Shown piece by piece: positions 1-10,020 of a DNA stretch of 64,000 nt; within the stretch, counting starts at the first letter, position 1; every line of letters begins with the position of its first letter. The notes below the pieces were generated by a model. The model was not told where the DNA came from. It made no database searches and saw only the letters and a program-made list of their open reading frames with translations. Origin of the DNA: Candidimonas humi (GTDB lineage: Bacteria > Pseudomonadota > Gammaproteobacteria > Burkholderiales > Burkholderiaceae_B). Location: NCBI RefSeq assembly GCF_019166065.1, contig NZ_JAHTBN010000001.1, positions 248,001 through 312,000 on the forward strand, in the 5' to 3' direction. The position numbers and the translations under genes were made by a program.

Positions 1-1
1 C

Positions 2-2008
2 GAACGCAAGTTCCAGCGGCTGGGCCTGCGGGACGTCCAGGATTTCATCGTGCACCTGCCCATGCGCTACGAGGACGAGACGCAGATCGTGCCCATAGGC
101 GGCCTGCACGCGGGCCAGACCGGGCAGGTCGAGGGCGAGGTGCTGCATTCCGAAGTCCAGTACCATCCGCGGCGCCAGTTGCATGCCTTGCTGGAAGACG
201 GCACCGGCAGGCTGGCGCTGCGCTGGCTGCATTTCTATCCCAGCCAGCAGAAGCAACTGGCGCGGGGCAGGCGCCTGCGGGTGCGCGGCGAGGTGCGCGG
301 CGGTTTCGCCGGCATCGAGATGGTGCACCCCAAGGTCGCGGCGGCGGACACCGAACTGCCCGATGCGCTGACGCCGGTCTATCCGAGCACCGACGGGCTG
401 TCCCAGCCGGCGCTGCGCAAGGCGATCGACCAGGCCCTGCAGCGGGCCGATCTGTCCGACACGCTGCCCGAACCGATACGCGAGCGCTACGGGCTGCTGC
501 CGTTCGACCAGGCGATCCGCGTACTGCATCATCCACCGCCCCAGGTGTCCTACCACGACCTGATCGAGCGTGGCCATCCGGCCTGGAGCCGCATCAAGTT
601 CGACGAGCTGCTGGCCCAGCAATTGTCGCTGGCGCAGGCCCGCGCCGCGCGCCTGCGCCAGCGCGCCCGCGGCCTGGACCGTGACGACCTGGTGCGCAAG
701 CTGCGCGCGGGGCTGCCTTTCAAGCTGACGGCGGCCCAGGAACGCGCCTGCGCCGAGATCGCAGCCGACCTGCGCCGGCCCTTTCCCATGCATCGCCTGC
801 TGCAGGGCGACGTGGGCAGCGGCAAGACCGTGGTCGCGGCGCTGGCTGCAGCCCAGGCGCTGTCCTGCGGCTCGCAGGTAGCGCTCATGGCGCCCACCGA
901 AATCCTGGCCGAACAGCATTTCCGCAAGCTGGCGGACTGGCTGGAGCCTTTGGGCGTGGAGATTGCGTGGCTGACCGGCAGCCTGGCGCCCAAGGCCCGC
1001 AAGGCTGCGCAGGCCGCCATCGCCGAGGGCAGGGCCGGACTGGCCATAGGCACGCAGGCGCTGATCCAGGACAAAGTGGAATTCGCGCGCCTGGACCTGG
1101 TCATACTCGACGAGCAGCATCGCTTCGGCGTCGGCCAGCGCCTGGAACTCAGCCGCAAGGGCGAGACCCGCGGCGAGCGGGGCTACATCCCGCACCAGTT
1201 GAACATGAGCGCCACTCCTATCCCGCGCACCCTGGCCATGACTTTCTTCGCCGACCTGGACATCTCGGCGATCGACGAGCTGCCGCCGGGGCGCAGTCCG
1301 GTGCTGACCAAGCTGGTGTCGGATGCGCGGCGCGACGAGGTCGTGGCACGCGTGGTGGAAGAAGTGCGCCAGGGGCGCCAGGCCTACTGGGTCTGCCCGC
1401 TGGTCGAGGAAAGCGAGGCGCTGCAATTGCAGACGGCGGTCGACACCCACGCGCGGCTGGCGCAGGCGCTGCCCGGCCTGAATGTAGGCCTGGTGCACGG
1501 ACGCCTGAAACCGGCCGAGAAGGCGCAGGTCATGCAGGCGTTCCGCGACGGCGCCATAGACCTCCTGGTGGCCACAACGGTGATCGAGGTCGGCGTCGAC
1601 GTGCCCAATGCGTCGCTGATGATCATCGAGCACGCCGAGCGTTTCGGGCTGGCGCAACTGCACCAGTTGCGCGGCCGGGTGGGGCGCGGCTCGGCGCAGT
1701 CGGTCTGCGTGCTGATGTACCAGGCGCCGCTGTCGCAGCTGGCGCGCCAGCGCCTGCGCGCCATGTACGAAACCACCGACGGCTTCGAGATCGCGCAGCG
1801 CGACCTCGACCAGCGCGGGCCCGGGGAATTCCTGGGGGTGCGCCAGTCGGGCGTGGAATTGCTGCGCTTTGCCAGCCTGGAGACCGACACGCAGCTCGTC
1901 GAGCGCGCCCGGGCGGTGGCGCAAGAATTGCGGGAATCCTTTCCCGAGCATGCGCAGGCCCATCTCGAACGCTGGATGCGCGGCCGCCAGGATTTCCTGC
2001 GCAGTTGA
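2..2008 (+). CDS. recG: ATP-dependent DNA helicase RecG (5'-truncated by window edge)
   Basis: RecG unwinds branched DNA (Holliday junctions, stalled forks) in recombination and repair. The reading frame is open from base 2, and the codons before the GTG at 50 read like the RecG wedge-domain start (LGLRDVQDFIVHLPMRYED), so the true start lies upstream and roughly 20 residues are missing. An OB-type wedge domain comes first. Walker A GDVGSGKT is encoded near base 811, the DEQH box with HRFGVGQR near 1108, motif III SATPIPRTLAMT near 1210, and the C-terminal motifs GRVGRG and QRDLDQRGPGEFLG follow. It is followed by oxyR after 47 bp, a common betaproteobacterial neighbour pair. Identification is secure; only the start is missing. 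Confidence 0.96.
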   Translation, partial: ERKFQRLGLRDVQDFIVHLPMRYEDETQIVPIGGLHAGQTGQVEGEVLHSEVQYHPRRQLHALLEDGTGRLALRWLHFYPSQQKQLARGRRLRVRGEVRGGFAGIEMVHPKVAAADTELPDALTPVYPSTDGLSQPALRKAIDQALQRADLSDTLPEPIRERYGLLPFDQAIRVLHHPPPQVSYHDLIERGHPAWSRIKFDELLAQQLSLAQARAARLRQRARGLDRDDLVRKLRAGLPFKLTAAQERACAEIAADLRRPFPMHRLLQGDVGSGKTVVAALAAAQALSCGSQVALMAPTEILAEQHFRKLADWLEPLGVEIAWLTGSLAPKARKAAQAAIAEGRAGLAIGTQALIQDKVEFARLDLVILDEQHRFGVGQRLELSRKGETRGERGYIPHQLNMSATPIPRTLAMTFFADLDISAIDELPPGRSPVLTKLVSDARRDEVVARVVEEVRQGRQAYWVCPLVEESEALQLQTAVDTHARLAQALPGLNVGLVHGRLKPAEKAQVMQAFRDGAIDLLVATTVIEVGVDVPNASLMIIEHAERFGLAQLHQLRGRVGRGSAQSVCVLMYQAPLSQLARQRLRAMYETTDGFEIAQRDLDQRGPGEFLGVRQSGVELLRFASLETDTQLVERARAVAQELRESFPEHAQAHLERWMRGRQDFLRS

Positions 2009-2055
2009 AACTTTGTCTTAGCCCATCGCAGAATTTGCCATTGCAGGATGCAGAT

Positions 2056-3012
2056 ATGACCCTGACCGAATTGAAATACATAGTGGCCGTGGCGCGCGAG
2101 CGCCACTTCGGGCGCGCGGCGGAAGCCTGTTTCGTCAGCCAGCCCACGCTGTCGGTGGCCATCCGCAAGCTCGAGGACGAATTGGGCGTAGTGCTGTTCG
2201 AGCGCGGCGGCACCGAAGTCGGGGTGACGCCGATAGGGCTGAAGGTGGTGGCGCAGGCGCAGCGCGTGCTGGAAGAGGGCGCGAACCTGCGCGAGATCGC
2301 GCGCGAGGGCCACGATCCCCTGGCCGGACCGCTGCGCGTTGGCGTCATTCATACCGTCGGGCCGTACCTGCTGCCCAGGCTGGTGCCCACGCAGATCGCC
2401 GCCACGCCGCAGATGCCGCTGCTGCTGCAGGAAAATTTCACCATCCGCCTGCTCGAACTGCTGCGCCAGGGCGAGATCGATTGCGCCATTGTCGCGCTGC
2501 CCTTGCCCGAGTCGGGCCTGATGATGCGTCCTTTGTACGACGAGCCCTTCGTGGTGGCCGTGCCCAAGAACCACCCCTGGACCAAGCTCAAGGAAATCGA
2601 CGCCAAGGATCTCAAGCAGGAAACCATGCTGCTGCTGGGCACCGGCCACTGCTTCCGCGACCAGGTGCTCGAGGTCTGCCCGGAGCTATCGCGCTATTCG
2701 GCCGCCAGCGACGGCATCCAGCGCACCTTCGAGGGCTCGTCGCTGGAAACCATACGCCACATGGTTGCCGCCGGCATAGGCGTGACGGTGCTGCCCAGCA
2801 GCTCGCTTTCCATGCCCGGACTGAACAACGACCTGCTGAGCTACATCCCTTTCAAGAAGCCTGTGCCGGACCGGCGCGTGGTGCTGGTCTGGCGCAAGAG
2901 CTTTCCGCGCCCCGCGGCCATCGAGGCCCTGGTGTCGGCGGTATATGCGTGCGAACTGCCCGGCGTGAGCTACTTGCAGGAAGAAAAAGCGGGCGAGCTG
3001 GCCGAGGCTTGA
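2056..3012 (+). CDS. oxyR: Hydrogen peroxide-sensing LysR-type regulator OxyR
   Basis: LysR-family activator of peroxide defence. The 318-residue protein has an N-terminal winged HTH (residues 1-60, TLTELKYIVAVARERHFGRAA) and a C-terminal sensor domain. The two redox cysteines are in the motif GHCFRDQVLEVC at C199 and C208, the same numbering as E. coli OxyR. This separates it from ordinary LysR proteins and from CbbR. The ATG at 2056 gives the standard OxyR N-terminus; the longer open frame upstream overlaps recG and is a shadow. Gene order recG-oxyR supports the call. An OxyR-controlled peroxidase gene is not adjacent in this window. Confidence 0.95.
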   Translation: MTLTELKYIVAVARERHFGRAAEACFVSQPTLSVAIRKLEDELGVVLFERGGTEVGVTPIGLKVVAQAQRVLEEGANLREIAREGHDPLAGPLRVGVIHTVGPYLLPRLVPTQIAATPQMPLLLQENFTIRLLELLRQGEIDCAIVALPLPESGLMMRPLYDEPFVVAVPKNHPWTKLKEIDAKDLKQETMLLLGTGHCFRDQVLEVCPELSRYSAASDGIQRTFEGSSLETIRHMVAAGIGVTVLPSSSLSMPGLNNDLLSYIPFKKPVPDRRVVLVWRKSFPRPAAIEALVSAVYACELPGVSYLQEEKAGELAEA

Positions 3013-3075
3013 GGCGGCTGCGGGGCCCAGGCCGTTCGTGTATGCTTTGAAGCGTCACGACAAGGAGGGCTTCCC

Positions 3076-4206
3076 ATGAATATCCGCTATATCCCCGCAG
3101 CCGCCGCATTCGGCCTGGCCATAGGCATGCTGGTGTCGGCCAGCGCCCGCGCCGCAGACACCATACGCATCGCCGTTGCCGGCCCCTTCACCGGCCCGGT
3201 CACGCAATACGGCGAGATGGTCAAGCAGGGTGTGGACACGGCCATAGAACAGATCAACGCCCAGGGCGGCGTGCTGGGCAAGAAGCTGGTCGCCGTCACC
3301 ATGGACGACGCCTGCGAGCCCAAGCAAGGGCCGGTCGTTGCCAACCGCGTGGTCAACGACAAGATCCATTACGTGGTGGGCCACGTGTGTTCGGGCGCCA
3401 CCATCGCCGCCACCGACATCTACAACGACGAAGGCGTGGTCATGATCTCGCCTTCGGCCACTTCGCCGGCGGTCACCGACGGCAAGAACTACGACTTCAT
3501 CTTCCGCACCATAGGCCGCGACGACCAGCAGGGCCCCGCGGCGGCCGACTTCATTGCCAAGCAGATCAAGCCCAAGCGCGTCGCGATCCTGCACGACAAG
3601 CAGTCCTACGGCCAGGGCATCGCCACCGCCGTCAAGAAAGAGCTCGAAAAGGACGGCGTCAAGGTCGTGATGTTCGAAGGCATCAACGCCGGCGACAGCG
3701 ATTATTCGGCAGTCATCACCAAGCTGAAATCGGTGGACGCCGACTTCGTGTACTACGGCGGCTACCACCCCGAAATGGGCCTGCTGCTGCGCCAGGGCGC
3801 CGAGCAGGGCCTGAAGGCGCGCTTCATGGGCCCCGAGGGTGTGGGTAATGCAGACATCAATGCCATCGCCGGCCCCGCCGTCGAAGGCATGCTGCTGACG
3901 CTGCCGGCCGACTATTCCAAGAACCCGGCCAACGCTGCGGTGGTCAAGGCTTTCAAGGACAAGAAGCGCGACCCCAGCGGCGCGTTCCAGCTTACGGCCT
4001 ATTCGGCGCTGCTGGCCATCGCCGACGGCATCAAGGGCGTAGGGGCCGACGATCCGACCAAGGTTGCCGCCTACCTGCACAGCCACGCGATCGACACGCC
4101 GCTGGGCAAGATCTCCTGGAACAAGCAGGGCGACCTGACGAACTTCAAGTTCGAGGTCTTTACCTGGCACAAGGACGGCACCAAGACCGCCTACGCATAC
4201 AAGTAA
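3076..4206 (+). CDS. livK: Periplasmic branched-chain amino acid-binding protein (LivK/LivJ type)
   Basis: Type I periplasmic binding protein of the Leu/Ile/Val ABC system, 376 residues. The signal peptide ends around ASARA-A (residue 26), followed by the typical opening DTIRIAVAGPFTGPVTQYG and the LivJ-like block VVGHVCSGATIAATDIYNDEGVVMISPSATSPAVTD. The start is set by AGGAGG eight bases before the ATG. The gene stands alone and ends at a good rho-independent terminator (4341-4371). The matching permeases and ATPases (livHMGF) lie 6.6 kb downstream, beyond ugp and proC, so this protein probably serves that transporter in trans. Exact amino acid preference cannot be read from sequence. Confidence 0.93.
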   Translation: MNIRYIPAAAAFGLAIGMLVSASARAADTIRIAVAGPFTGPVTQYGEMVKQGVDTAIEQINAQGGVLGKKLVAVTMDDACEPKQGPVVANRVVNDKIHYVVGHVCSGATIAATDIYNDEGVVMISPSATSPAVTDGKNYDFIFRTIGRDDQQGPAAADFIAKQIKPKRVAILHDKQSYGQGIATAVKKELEKDGVKVVMFEGINAGDSDYSAVITKLKSVDADFVYYGGYHPEMGLLLRQGAEQGLKARFMGPEGVGNADINAIAGPAVEGMLLTLPADYSKNPANAAVVKAFKDKKRDPSGAFQLTAYSALLAIADGIKGVGADDPTKVAAYLHSHAIDTPLGKISWNKQGDLTNFKFEVFTWHKDGTKTAYAYK

Positions 4207-4340
4207 TGCGGCCCAGCCGGGGAATGCGGCCTGGCCGGGGCTGAACCTGCCTCGCCACGCCGCAAATCTCTGCGGCTTGCGGCGTGCCTGGAAAATCCAG
4301 GCGGCAAAATCTGAGCGGCAATTAGCCTGCCAGACAGCCA

Positions 4341-4371
4341 AGCCCCTGCGGATCGCAGGGGCTGTTTTTTC
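4341..4371 (+). terminator. Rho-independent terminator after livK
   Basis: A perfect 9-10 bp stem (AGCCCCTGCG / CGCAGGGGCT) with a short loop is followed by a run of T. It lies 135 bp after the livK stop and 40 bp before the end of the converging ugpC1 gene, so it also separates the two opposing units. Confidence 0.85.
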
Positions 4372-4412
4372 TACAGGCCGTGTGCTTGCGCCTTGCGGCT
4401 GCCGCGCGGCCT

Positions 4413-5498
<1,086 letters not shown>

Positions 5499-5546
5499 GT
5501 ATGGGTTTCCTATTGAGCGCGCCGGCTTGCGGCCCGTGGCCTTATC

Positions 5547-5633
5547 TTATTGCGGGCCTGCAATCGGGACGAGAACTGGGCGTGCAGCCGCTGGCAGTAC
5601 GAATAGTACGGCAAGGCGAAGCAGCGCTGTCAT
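5547..5633 (-). CDS. Possible 28-residue hydrophobic peptide between ugpE1 and ugpC1
   Basis: The 156 bp ugpE1-ugpC1 gap contains an ATG (5633) preceded by AAGAAG and a 28-codon frame that reads as one hydrophobic stretch (LLRLAVLFVLPAAARPVLVPIAG), enough for a short membrane segment. The equivalent junction in the second ugp operon is only 1 bp, so the gap is specific to this copy. No homology can be claimed; it may be chance in GC-rich DNA. Confidence 0.22.
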   Translation of the reverse strand: MTALLRLAVLFVLPAAARPVLVPIAGPQ

Positions 5634-5654
5634 CTTCTTGATTGCAGGTTCGCA

Positions 5655-6497
5655 TCATTTTTCGGAATCGACCAGGCCCTTGACGAACCATTTTTGCATG
5701 AGAATGACCACCGCCGCCGGCGGCAGCATGGCCAGGATGGCGGTGGCCATCACCAGGTTCCAGGATGTGACGCTGTCACCGCCCGCGATCATGCTGCGGA
5801 TGCCGATGACGATGGGGTACATGCGTTCCTGGGTAGTGATGATCAGCGGCCAGAGGTACTGGTTCCAGCCGTAGATGAACTGGATCACGAACAGCGCGGC
5901 GATGCTGGTGCGCGACAGCGGGAACAGGATGTCCTTGAAGAAGCGCATCGGGCCCGCACCGTCGATGCGCGCGGCCTCGACCAGCTCGTCGGGCACGGTA
6001 AGAAAGAACTGCCGGAACAGGAACGTGGCGGTGGCCGAGGCGATCAGCGGCAGCGTCAGCCCCGCGTAGCTATTGAGCATGCCCAGGTCGGCCACCACCT
6101 TGTAGGTCGGGGCGATGCGCACTTCTACCGGCAGCATCAGGGTGACGAAGATCATCCAGAAAAAGAACATGCGCAGGCGGAAGCGGAAATACACCACCGC
6201 GAAGGCCGACAGCATGGAGATGGCAATCTTGCCGATGGCGATGACCAGCGCCATGACCGTGCTGACCCACATCATGCGGCCCACCGGCGGCGTGCTGTGG
6301 TCGGCGCCCAGCAGCACCGTCGTGTAATTGTGCAGGAACTGGTTGCCCGGCAGCAGCGACATGGGCGCCTGCGCCACCTGCTGCATGGTCTGGGTCGAGG
6401 CGATGAAAGTGATGTACAGCGGGAAGGCGATCACCACCACGCCGACGATCAGGATGGCGTGCGCGAGGAAATCGAGGAAGGGGCGGCGTTGGATCAT
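5655..6497 (-). CDS. ugpE: sn-glycerol-3-phosphate ABC transporter permease UgpE (copy 1)
   Basis: Inner-membrane permease of the CUT1 family, 280 residues with about six transmembrane segments. It starts [19 protein letters not shown] and carries the EAA loop [27 protein letters not shown] that docks onto UgpC. The end, [14 protein letters not shown], is typical of UgpE. It lies 35 bp downstream of ugpA1 in the same minus-strand operon. The second copy at 56464-57315 is very similar throughout. Confidence 0.93.
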   Translation of the reverse strand: MIQRRPFLDFLAHAILIVGVVVIAFPLYITFIASTQTMQQVAQAPMSLLPGNQFLHNYTTVLLGADHSTPPVGRMMWVSTVMALVIAIGKIAISMLSAFAVVYFRFRLRMFFFWMIFVTLMLPVEVRIAPTYKVVADLGMLNSYAGLTLPLIASATATFLFRQFFLTVPDELVEAARIDGAGPMRFFKDILFPLSRTSIAALFVIQFIYGWNQYLWPLIITTQERMYPIVIGIRSMIAGGDSVTSWNLVMATAILAMLPPAAVVILMQKWFVKGLVDSEK

Positions 6498-6532
6498 GGC
6501 TAGTCGTCAGTGGCGTTCCGTATGTGGCGTGC

Positions 6533-7414
6533 TCAGTAGTTGACCTTGCGGTCGATGTAGCGGAACTGAACCACGGTCAGTGCGATGACGATCAGCATCA
6601 GTATCACCGACTGCGATGCCGAGGAGCCGATGTCCAGGCCCTTGAAGCCGGCGTTATAGACCTTGTACACCAGGATCGCGGTCGAGGTGCCGGGGCCGCC
6701 CTGGGTCATGATGTCGATGATCGCGAAGGTATCGAAGAACGCATAGATGACATTGACCACCAGCAGGAAGAAAGTGGTGGGCGAGAGCAGCGGGAAGACG
6801 ATGGTCCAGAAGCGCCGCGAGGGGCTGGCGCCGTCTATGGCCGCGGCCTCGATGAGCGAGCGCGGTATGGATTGCAGGCCGGCCAGGAAGAACAGGAAGT
6901 TATAGGAAATCTGTTTCCACACCGAAGCCAGCACCACCAGGGCCATGGCGTCGTAGCCATCCAGGCGCGGATTCCAGGCAAAGCCCAGCCGCGCGAGATA
7001 CACCGCTATCACGCCCACCGACGGCGAGAACATGAACGTCCAGAGCACGCCGGCCACCGCCGTGGCCACGGCATAGGGCCAGATCAGCAGGGTCTTGTAT
7101 ACCGCGGCGGCCTTGACGACGCGATCGGCCATGGCCGCCAGCAGCAGCGAGATGCTCAGGCCCAGCACCGCTACCAGTATCGAGAAGACGGCCGTGACCT
7201 CGAAGGAATTGATGTAATCGGAATTGGTGAACAGGTCGGCGAAGTTGCTCAGGCCCACGAATTGCGAGGATAGGCCGAACGGGTCTTCGATGTGGAACGA
7301 CTGCCACATGGCCTGCCCGGCGGGCAGGAAAAAGAACACGACGGTAATGGCAAGCTGCGGCGCAAGCAGCAGGTAGGGCAGGACTTTATGAGTGAAGACT
7401 ACGCGTTTTTCCAT
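6533..7414 (-). CDS. ugpA: sn-glycerol-3-phosphate ABC transporter permease UgpA (copy 1)
   Basis: Partner permease of UgpE, 293 residues with six predicted membrane spans. The EAA motif region reads [31 protein letters not shown]. The N-terminus [20 protein letters not shown] starts after a CAGGA ribosome-binding site. It follows ugpB1 after 192 bp, where a terminator-like hairpin sits, so its expression is probably lower than that of the binding protein. A paralogue occurs at 55583-56467. Confidence 0.93.
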   Translation of the reverse strand: MEKRVVFTHKVLPYLLLAPQLAITVVFFFLPAGQAMWQSFHIEDPFGLSSQFVGLSNFADLFTNSDYINSFEVTAVFSILVAVLGLSISLLLAAMADRVVKAAAVYKTLLIWPYAVATAVAGVLWTFMFSPSVGVIAVYLARLGFAWNPRLDGYDAMALVVLASVWKQISYNFLFFLAGLQSIPRSLIEAAAIDGASPSRRFWTIVFPLLSPTTFFLLVVNVIYAFFDTFAIIDIMTQGGPGTSTAILVYKVYNAGFKGLDIGSSASQSVILMLIVIALTVVQFRYIDRKVNY

Positions 7415-7534
7415 GTTCCTGGCCTGTAGGCACTAAGGGTGCCGAATTTCTGCCGATAGCCTTGGCCCAGGGCCTGTTGACGCTAAAAGAGGCGCCTGGG
7501 CGGCGATGCGTATGCCATTTTGACAGGCTTCGGT

Positions 7535-7580
7535 AAAAAAACCGCGAGGAATGTCCCTGTGTCCAGGGGGCCTCGCGGTT
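7535..7580 (-). terminator. Terminator/attenuator hairpin between ugpB1 and ugpA1
   Basis: On the minus strand a 10 bp perfect stem AACCGCGAGG / CCTCGCGGTT with an approximately 21 nt loop is followed directly by a T run, beginning 27 bp after the ugpB1 stop. It has the form of a rho-independent terminator inside an operon. It would let most transcripts stop after the binding protein while read-through feeds ugpAEC. Confidence 0.75.
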
Positions 7581-7606
7581 GTCGGCATGCGCTCGTGGCG
7601 ACCTTG

Positions 7607-8914
7607 TTATTTCACGCTTTTCTGGAAACGCTCCAGCAGTTCGTTGCCACGCTTGACCATGATGTCCAGGCCTGCCTTGGCATCGACCTTGCCGGCGAAG
7701 ATCTGTTCCATTTCGCCGTCTTCGATGTCGCGGATCTGCGGCAGGTAGCCCAGGCGCACGCCGCGCGAGTTCGCGGTGGTGTTGGCATTGAGTTCCTGCA
7801 CGGCGATCTCGGTGCCCGGGTTCTTTTCGTAGTAGCCCGACTTCTTGGTGAGGTCGTAGCCGGCCTTGGTGATGGGCACATAGCCGGTGCCCTGGTGCCA
7901 GGCCGCGGCTTGCTCGGGGCTGGCCAGGAACTTGAAGAACTTGGTGATGCCCTTGTAGACCTCGGGCTTCTTGTTGGCGAAGACCCACAGCGATGCGCCG
8001 CCGATGATGGTGTTCTGCGGCGCGCCCTTGACGTCGGGGTAATAGGGCAGGGTGGAGGTGCCGAGCTCGAACTTGCCATTCTTGAGGATGCTGGCACGGG
8101 TGCCACTGGACCCGGTGAACATGCCGCACTTGCCCGAGATGAACAGCGCATTGGCGGTGTCGCCGCGCCCGCCGTAGGTGAAGCTGCCGTCCTTGGCCAT
8201 GGCGGCCAGGAACTTCATGTGGCGCACGAAGATCGGCTTGTCGATCTGCAGGCGCGCGCCCAGGCCGCCGAAGCCGTTGTCTTCGGAAGCGTAGGGCACA
8301 TTGTGCCAGGCCGCGAAGTTCTCGAGCTGGATCCAGGACGGCCAATTGGTGGTGTAGCCGCATTCCATGCCCGCGGCGCGCAGCTTCTTGCCGGCCGCGG
8401 CCACTTCTTCCCAGGTCTTGGGCGGTTTGTTGGGGTCGAGGCCGGCCTTCTTGAAGGCGTCCTTGTTGTAGTAGAACACCGGCGTGGAGCTGTTGAACGG
8501 CATGGACACCAGCTTGCCCGACGAGGACGAATAGTAGCTGGCCACGGCCCCGAGGAACAGCTTGGGATCGATCGGGTCGCCGGCCTTTTCGGACATTTCC
8601 TGCACGGGAACGATGGCGCCCTTGGCGTACATCATGGTGGCGGTGCCGACCTCGAAGACCTGCAGGATGTCGGGGGCATTGCCGCCGCGGAAGGCAGCGA
8701 TGCCCGCGTTCATGGTTTCGGGGTACGAGCCCTTGTACACCGCATGCACGACGTAGTCGGACTGGCTCTTGTTGAATTGGTCGACAATGGAATTGACGCG
8801 CTCGCCCAGGGGGCCTTGCATGGCGTGCCAAAAGGTGATCTGCGTCGCCGCGTGGGCCGTACCCAGCGTGGCAAGTACGCCGGCCAGGGATAAGGCTAGG
8901 TGTTTCGCTCTCAT
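7607..8914 (-). CDS. ugpB: sn-glycerol-3-phosphate-binding periplasmic protein UgpB (copy 1)
   Basis: Periplasmic receptor of the Ugp importer, 435 residues. The ATG at 8914 is chosen over one ten codons upstream because AAGGAGA lies just before it and a clean signal peptide (MRAKHLALSLAGVLATLGTAHA-A) follows. The mature start ITFWHAMQGPLG matches the FWHSMEG opening of E. coli UgpB, and NAPDILQVFEVGTATMM, PFNSSTPVFYYNKDAFKKAGLDP, WIQLENFAAWHN and GGASLWV are all family blocks. It is the first gene of a minus-strand ugpBAEC operon. A Pho-box-like element lies 66 bp upstream of the start, suggesting phosphate-starvation control. Confidence 0.95.
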   Translation of the reverse strand: MRAKHLALSLAGVLATLGTAHAATQITFWHAMQGPLGERVNSIVDQFNKSQSDYVVHAVYKGSYPETMNAGIAAFRGGNAPDILQVFEVGTATMMYAKGAIVPVQEMSEKAGDPIDPKLFLGAVASYYSSSSGKLVSMPFNSSTPVFYYNKDAFKKAGLDPNKPPKTWEEVAAAGKKLRAAGMECGYTTNWPSWIQLENFAAWHNVPYASEDNGFGGLGARLQIDKPIFVRHMKFLAAMAKDGSFTYGGRGDTANALFISGKCGMFTGSSGTRASILKNGKFELGTSTLPYYPDVKGAPQNTIIGGASLWVFANKKPEVYKGITKFFKFLASPEQAAAWHQGTGYVPITKAGYDLTKKSGYYEKNPGTEIAVQELNANTTANSRGVRLGYLPQIRDIEDGEMEQIFAGKVDAKAGLDIMVKRGNELLERFQKSVK

Positions 8915-8979
8915 GAGCTTGTTCTCCTTGAAAAAACCTGTCATGCAATGGTGTGCACGGCCGGATTCGTGAGCAGTCT

Positions 8980-8997
8980 ATGACGCGTTTGTGACGA
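8980..8997 (-). promoter_or_regulatory. Candidate Pho box upstream of ugpB1
   Basis: On the minus strand the sequence TCGTCACAAACGCGTCAT holds two direct GTCA-centred heptamers spaced 11 bp start to start with an AAAC spacer, as in the PhoB site consensus (two CTGTCAT-type repeats with a 4 bp A-rich spacer). It lies 66 bp before ugpB1. A possible sigma70 promoter TTGACC-17 bp-TACATT lies just upstream (9033 to 9005). The match is good in the core and weak at the outer bases; no clear -10 follows at the usual distance from the box. Confidence 0.5.
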
Positions 8998-9186
8998 TGA
9001 CGTGAATGTAGCCACACCGGACTTATCGGTCAATGCATATAAGTACCATGCATATGGGCCGAGCATGGGAAGATGGGGAAAGAAAACGGAAGGGCCGCGC
9101 GGCGGGCGGATCCGCAGCCGGGCCGGCCGACGCCAGCATCGCCCCGGGATGGGCGGGCCGGCGGAAAATCGTACAATACGGCTGCT

Positions 9187-10020
9187 ATGAATCCCGAACT
9201 CAAACTTTCCTTCATAGGCGGCGGCAATATGGCCACCGCCCTGGCTGCCGGCCTGATCGGCAAGCGTTGTGCAGCGCAAGATGTGCACGTCATCGATCCG
9301 ACCGAGGCCGTGCTCGAGCAATGGCGCGAGAAGGGCGCCACGGCCGCGCCCGCGCCCGGCGAGCAACTGGCCGCCTGCCGGGTCTGGGTCTTCGCCGTCA
9401 AGCCCCAGCACCTGAAGACCGCCGCCCAGGCCTGCAGGCCGTTTTTGCGGCCCGATACCTTGGTGATAAGCATTGCCGCGGGCATCCCCAGCGGCACGCT
9501 GGCGCGCTGGCTGGGCGAGCCGGGCCGGCCCTGGCAGCGCCTGGTGCGCTGCATGCCCAACACGCCGGCACTCGTCGGCGCCGGAATCACCGGCCTGATG
9601 GCATTGCCCGGCGTGTCCGAAGACGATCGCGCCGTGGCCCAGCAGATGCTGCGTGCGGTGGGCGAGACTGTCTGGGTCGACGACGACGCGGCGCTGGACG
9701 CGGTTACCGCACTGTCGGGCAGCGGGCCGGCCTATGTATTCCTGTTCCTGGAAGCCCTGTTGCAGGGCGGCAAGGATCTCGGCCTGAACGGCGAGCAGGC
9801 GCGCAAGCTGGCGCTGGCCACGCTGTCGGGCGCCACGCAACTGGCGGCGCTGTCGCCCGAATCGCCCGCCACCCTGCGCGAGAGGGTCACTTCCAAGGGA
9901 GGCACCACGGCCGCCGCACTGGCCGTGTTCCAGCAGCGCGATTTCGCCGGCATCGTGCGCCAGGCCATGGTCGCGGCCCGCGATCGCGCCGCCGAACTGG
10001 CCCGGGAGCTCGACGCATGA
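9187..10020 (+). CDS. proC: Pyrroline-5-carboxylate reductase
   Basis: Catalyses the last step of proline synthesis, NAD(P)H-dependent reduction of 1-pyrroline-5-carboxylate. The 277-residue protein opens with the Rossmann motif FIGGGNMATALAAGL. It has RCMPNTPALVGAGITGL in the middle and the family signature region ALSGSGPAYVFLFLEAL with TSKGGTTAAAL near the C-terminus. The ATG at 9187 places the dinucleotide-binding motif at the proper distance from the start; the longer frame upstream is non-coding. The stop overlaps the start of the next gene (ATGA), so the two are co-translated. Confidence 0.96.
   Translation: MNPELKLSFIGGGNMATALAAGLIGKRCAAQDVHVIDPTEAVLEQWREKGATAAPAPGEQLAACRVWVFAVKPQHLKTAAQACRPFLRPDTLVISIAAGIPSGTLARWLGEPGRPWQRLVRCMPNTPALVGAGITGLMALPGVSEDDRAVAQQMLRAVGETVWVDDDAALDAVTALSGSGPAYVFLFLEALLQGGKDLGLNGEQARKLALATLSGATQLAALSPESPATLRERVTSKGGTTAAALAVFQQRDFAGIVRQAMVAARDRAAELARELDA

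Noticed and set aside
7386-9017. 543-residue minus-strand open frame over ugpB1
   Set aside because: It is a frame-shifted shadow of ugpB1 with Arg/His/Pro-rich content and no recognisable domain.
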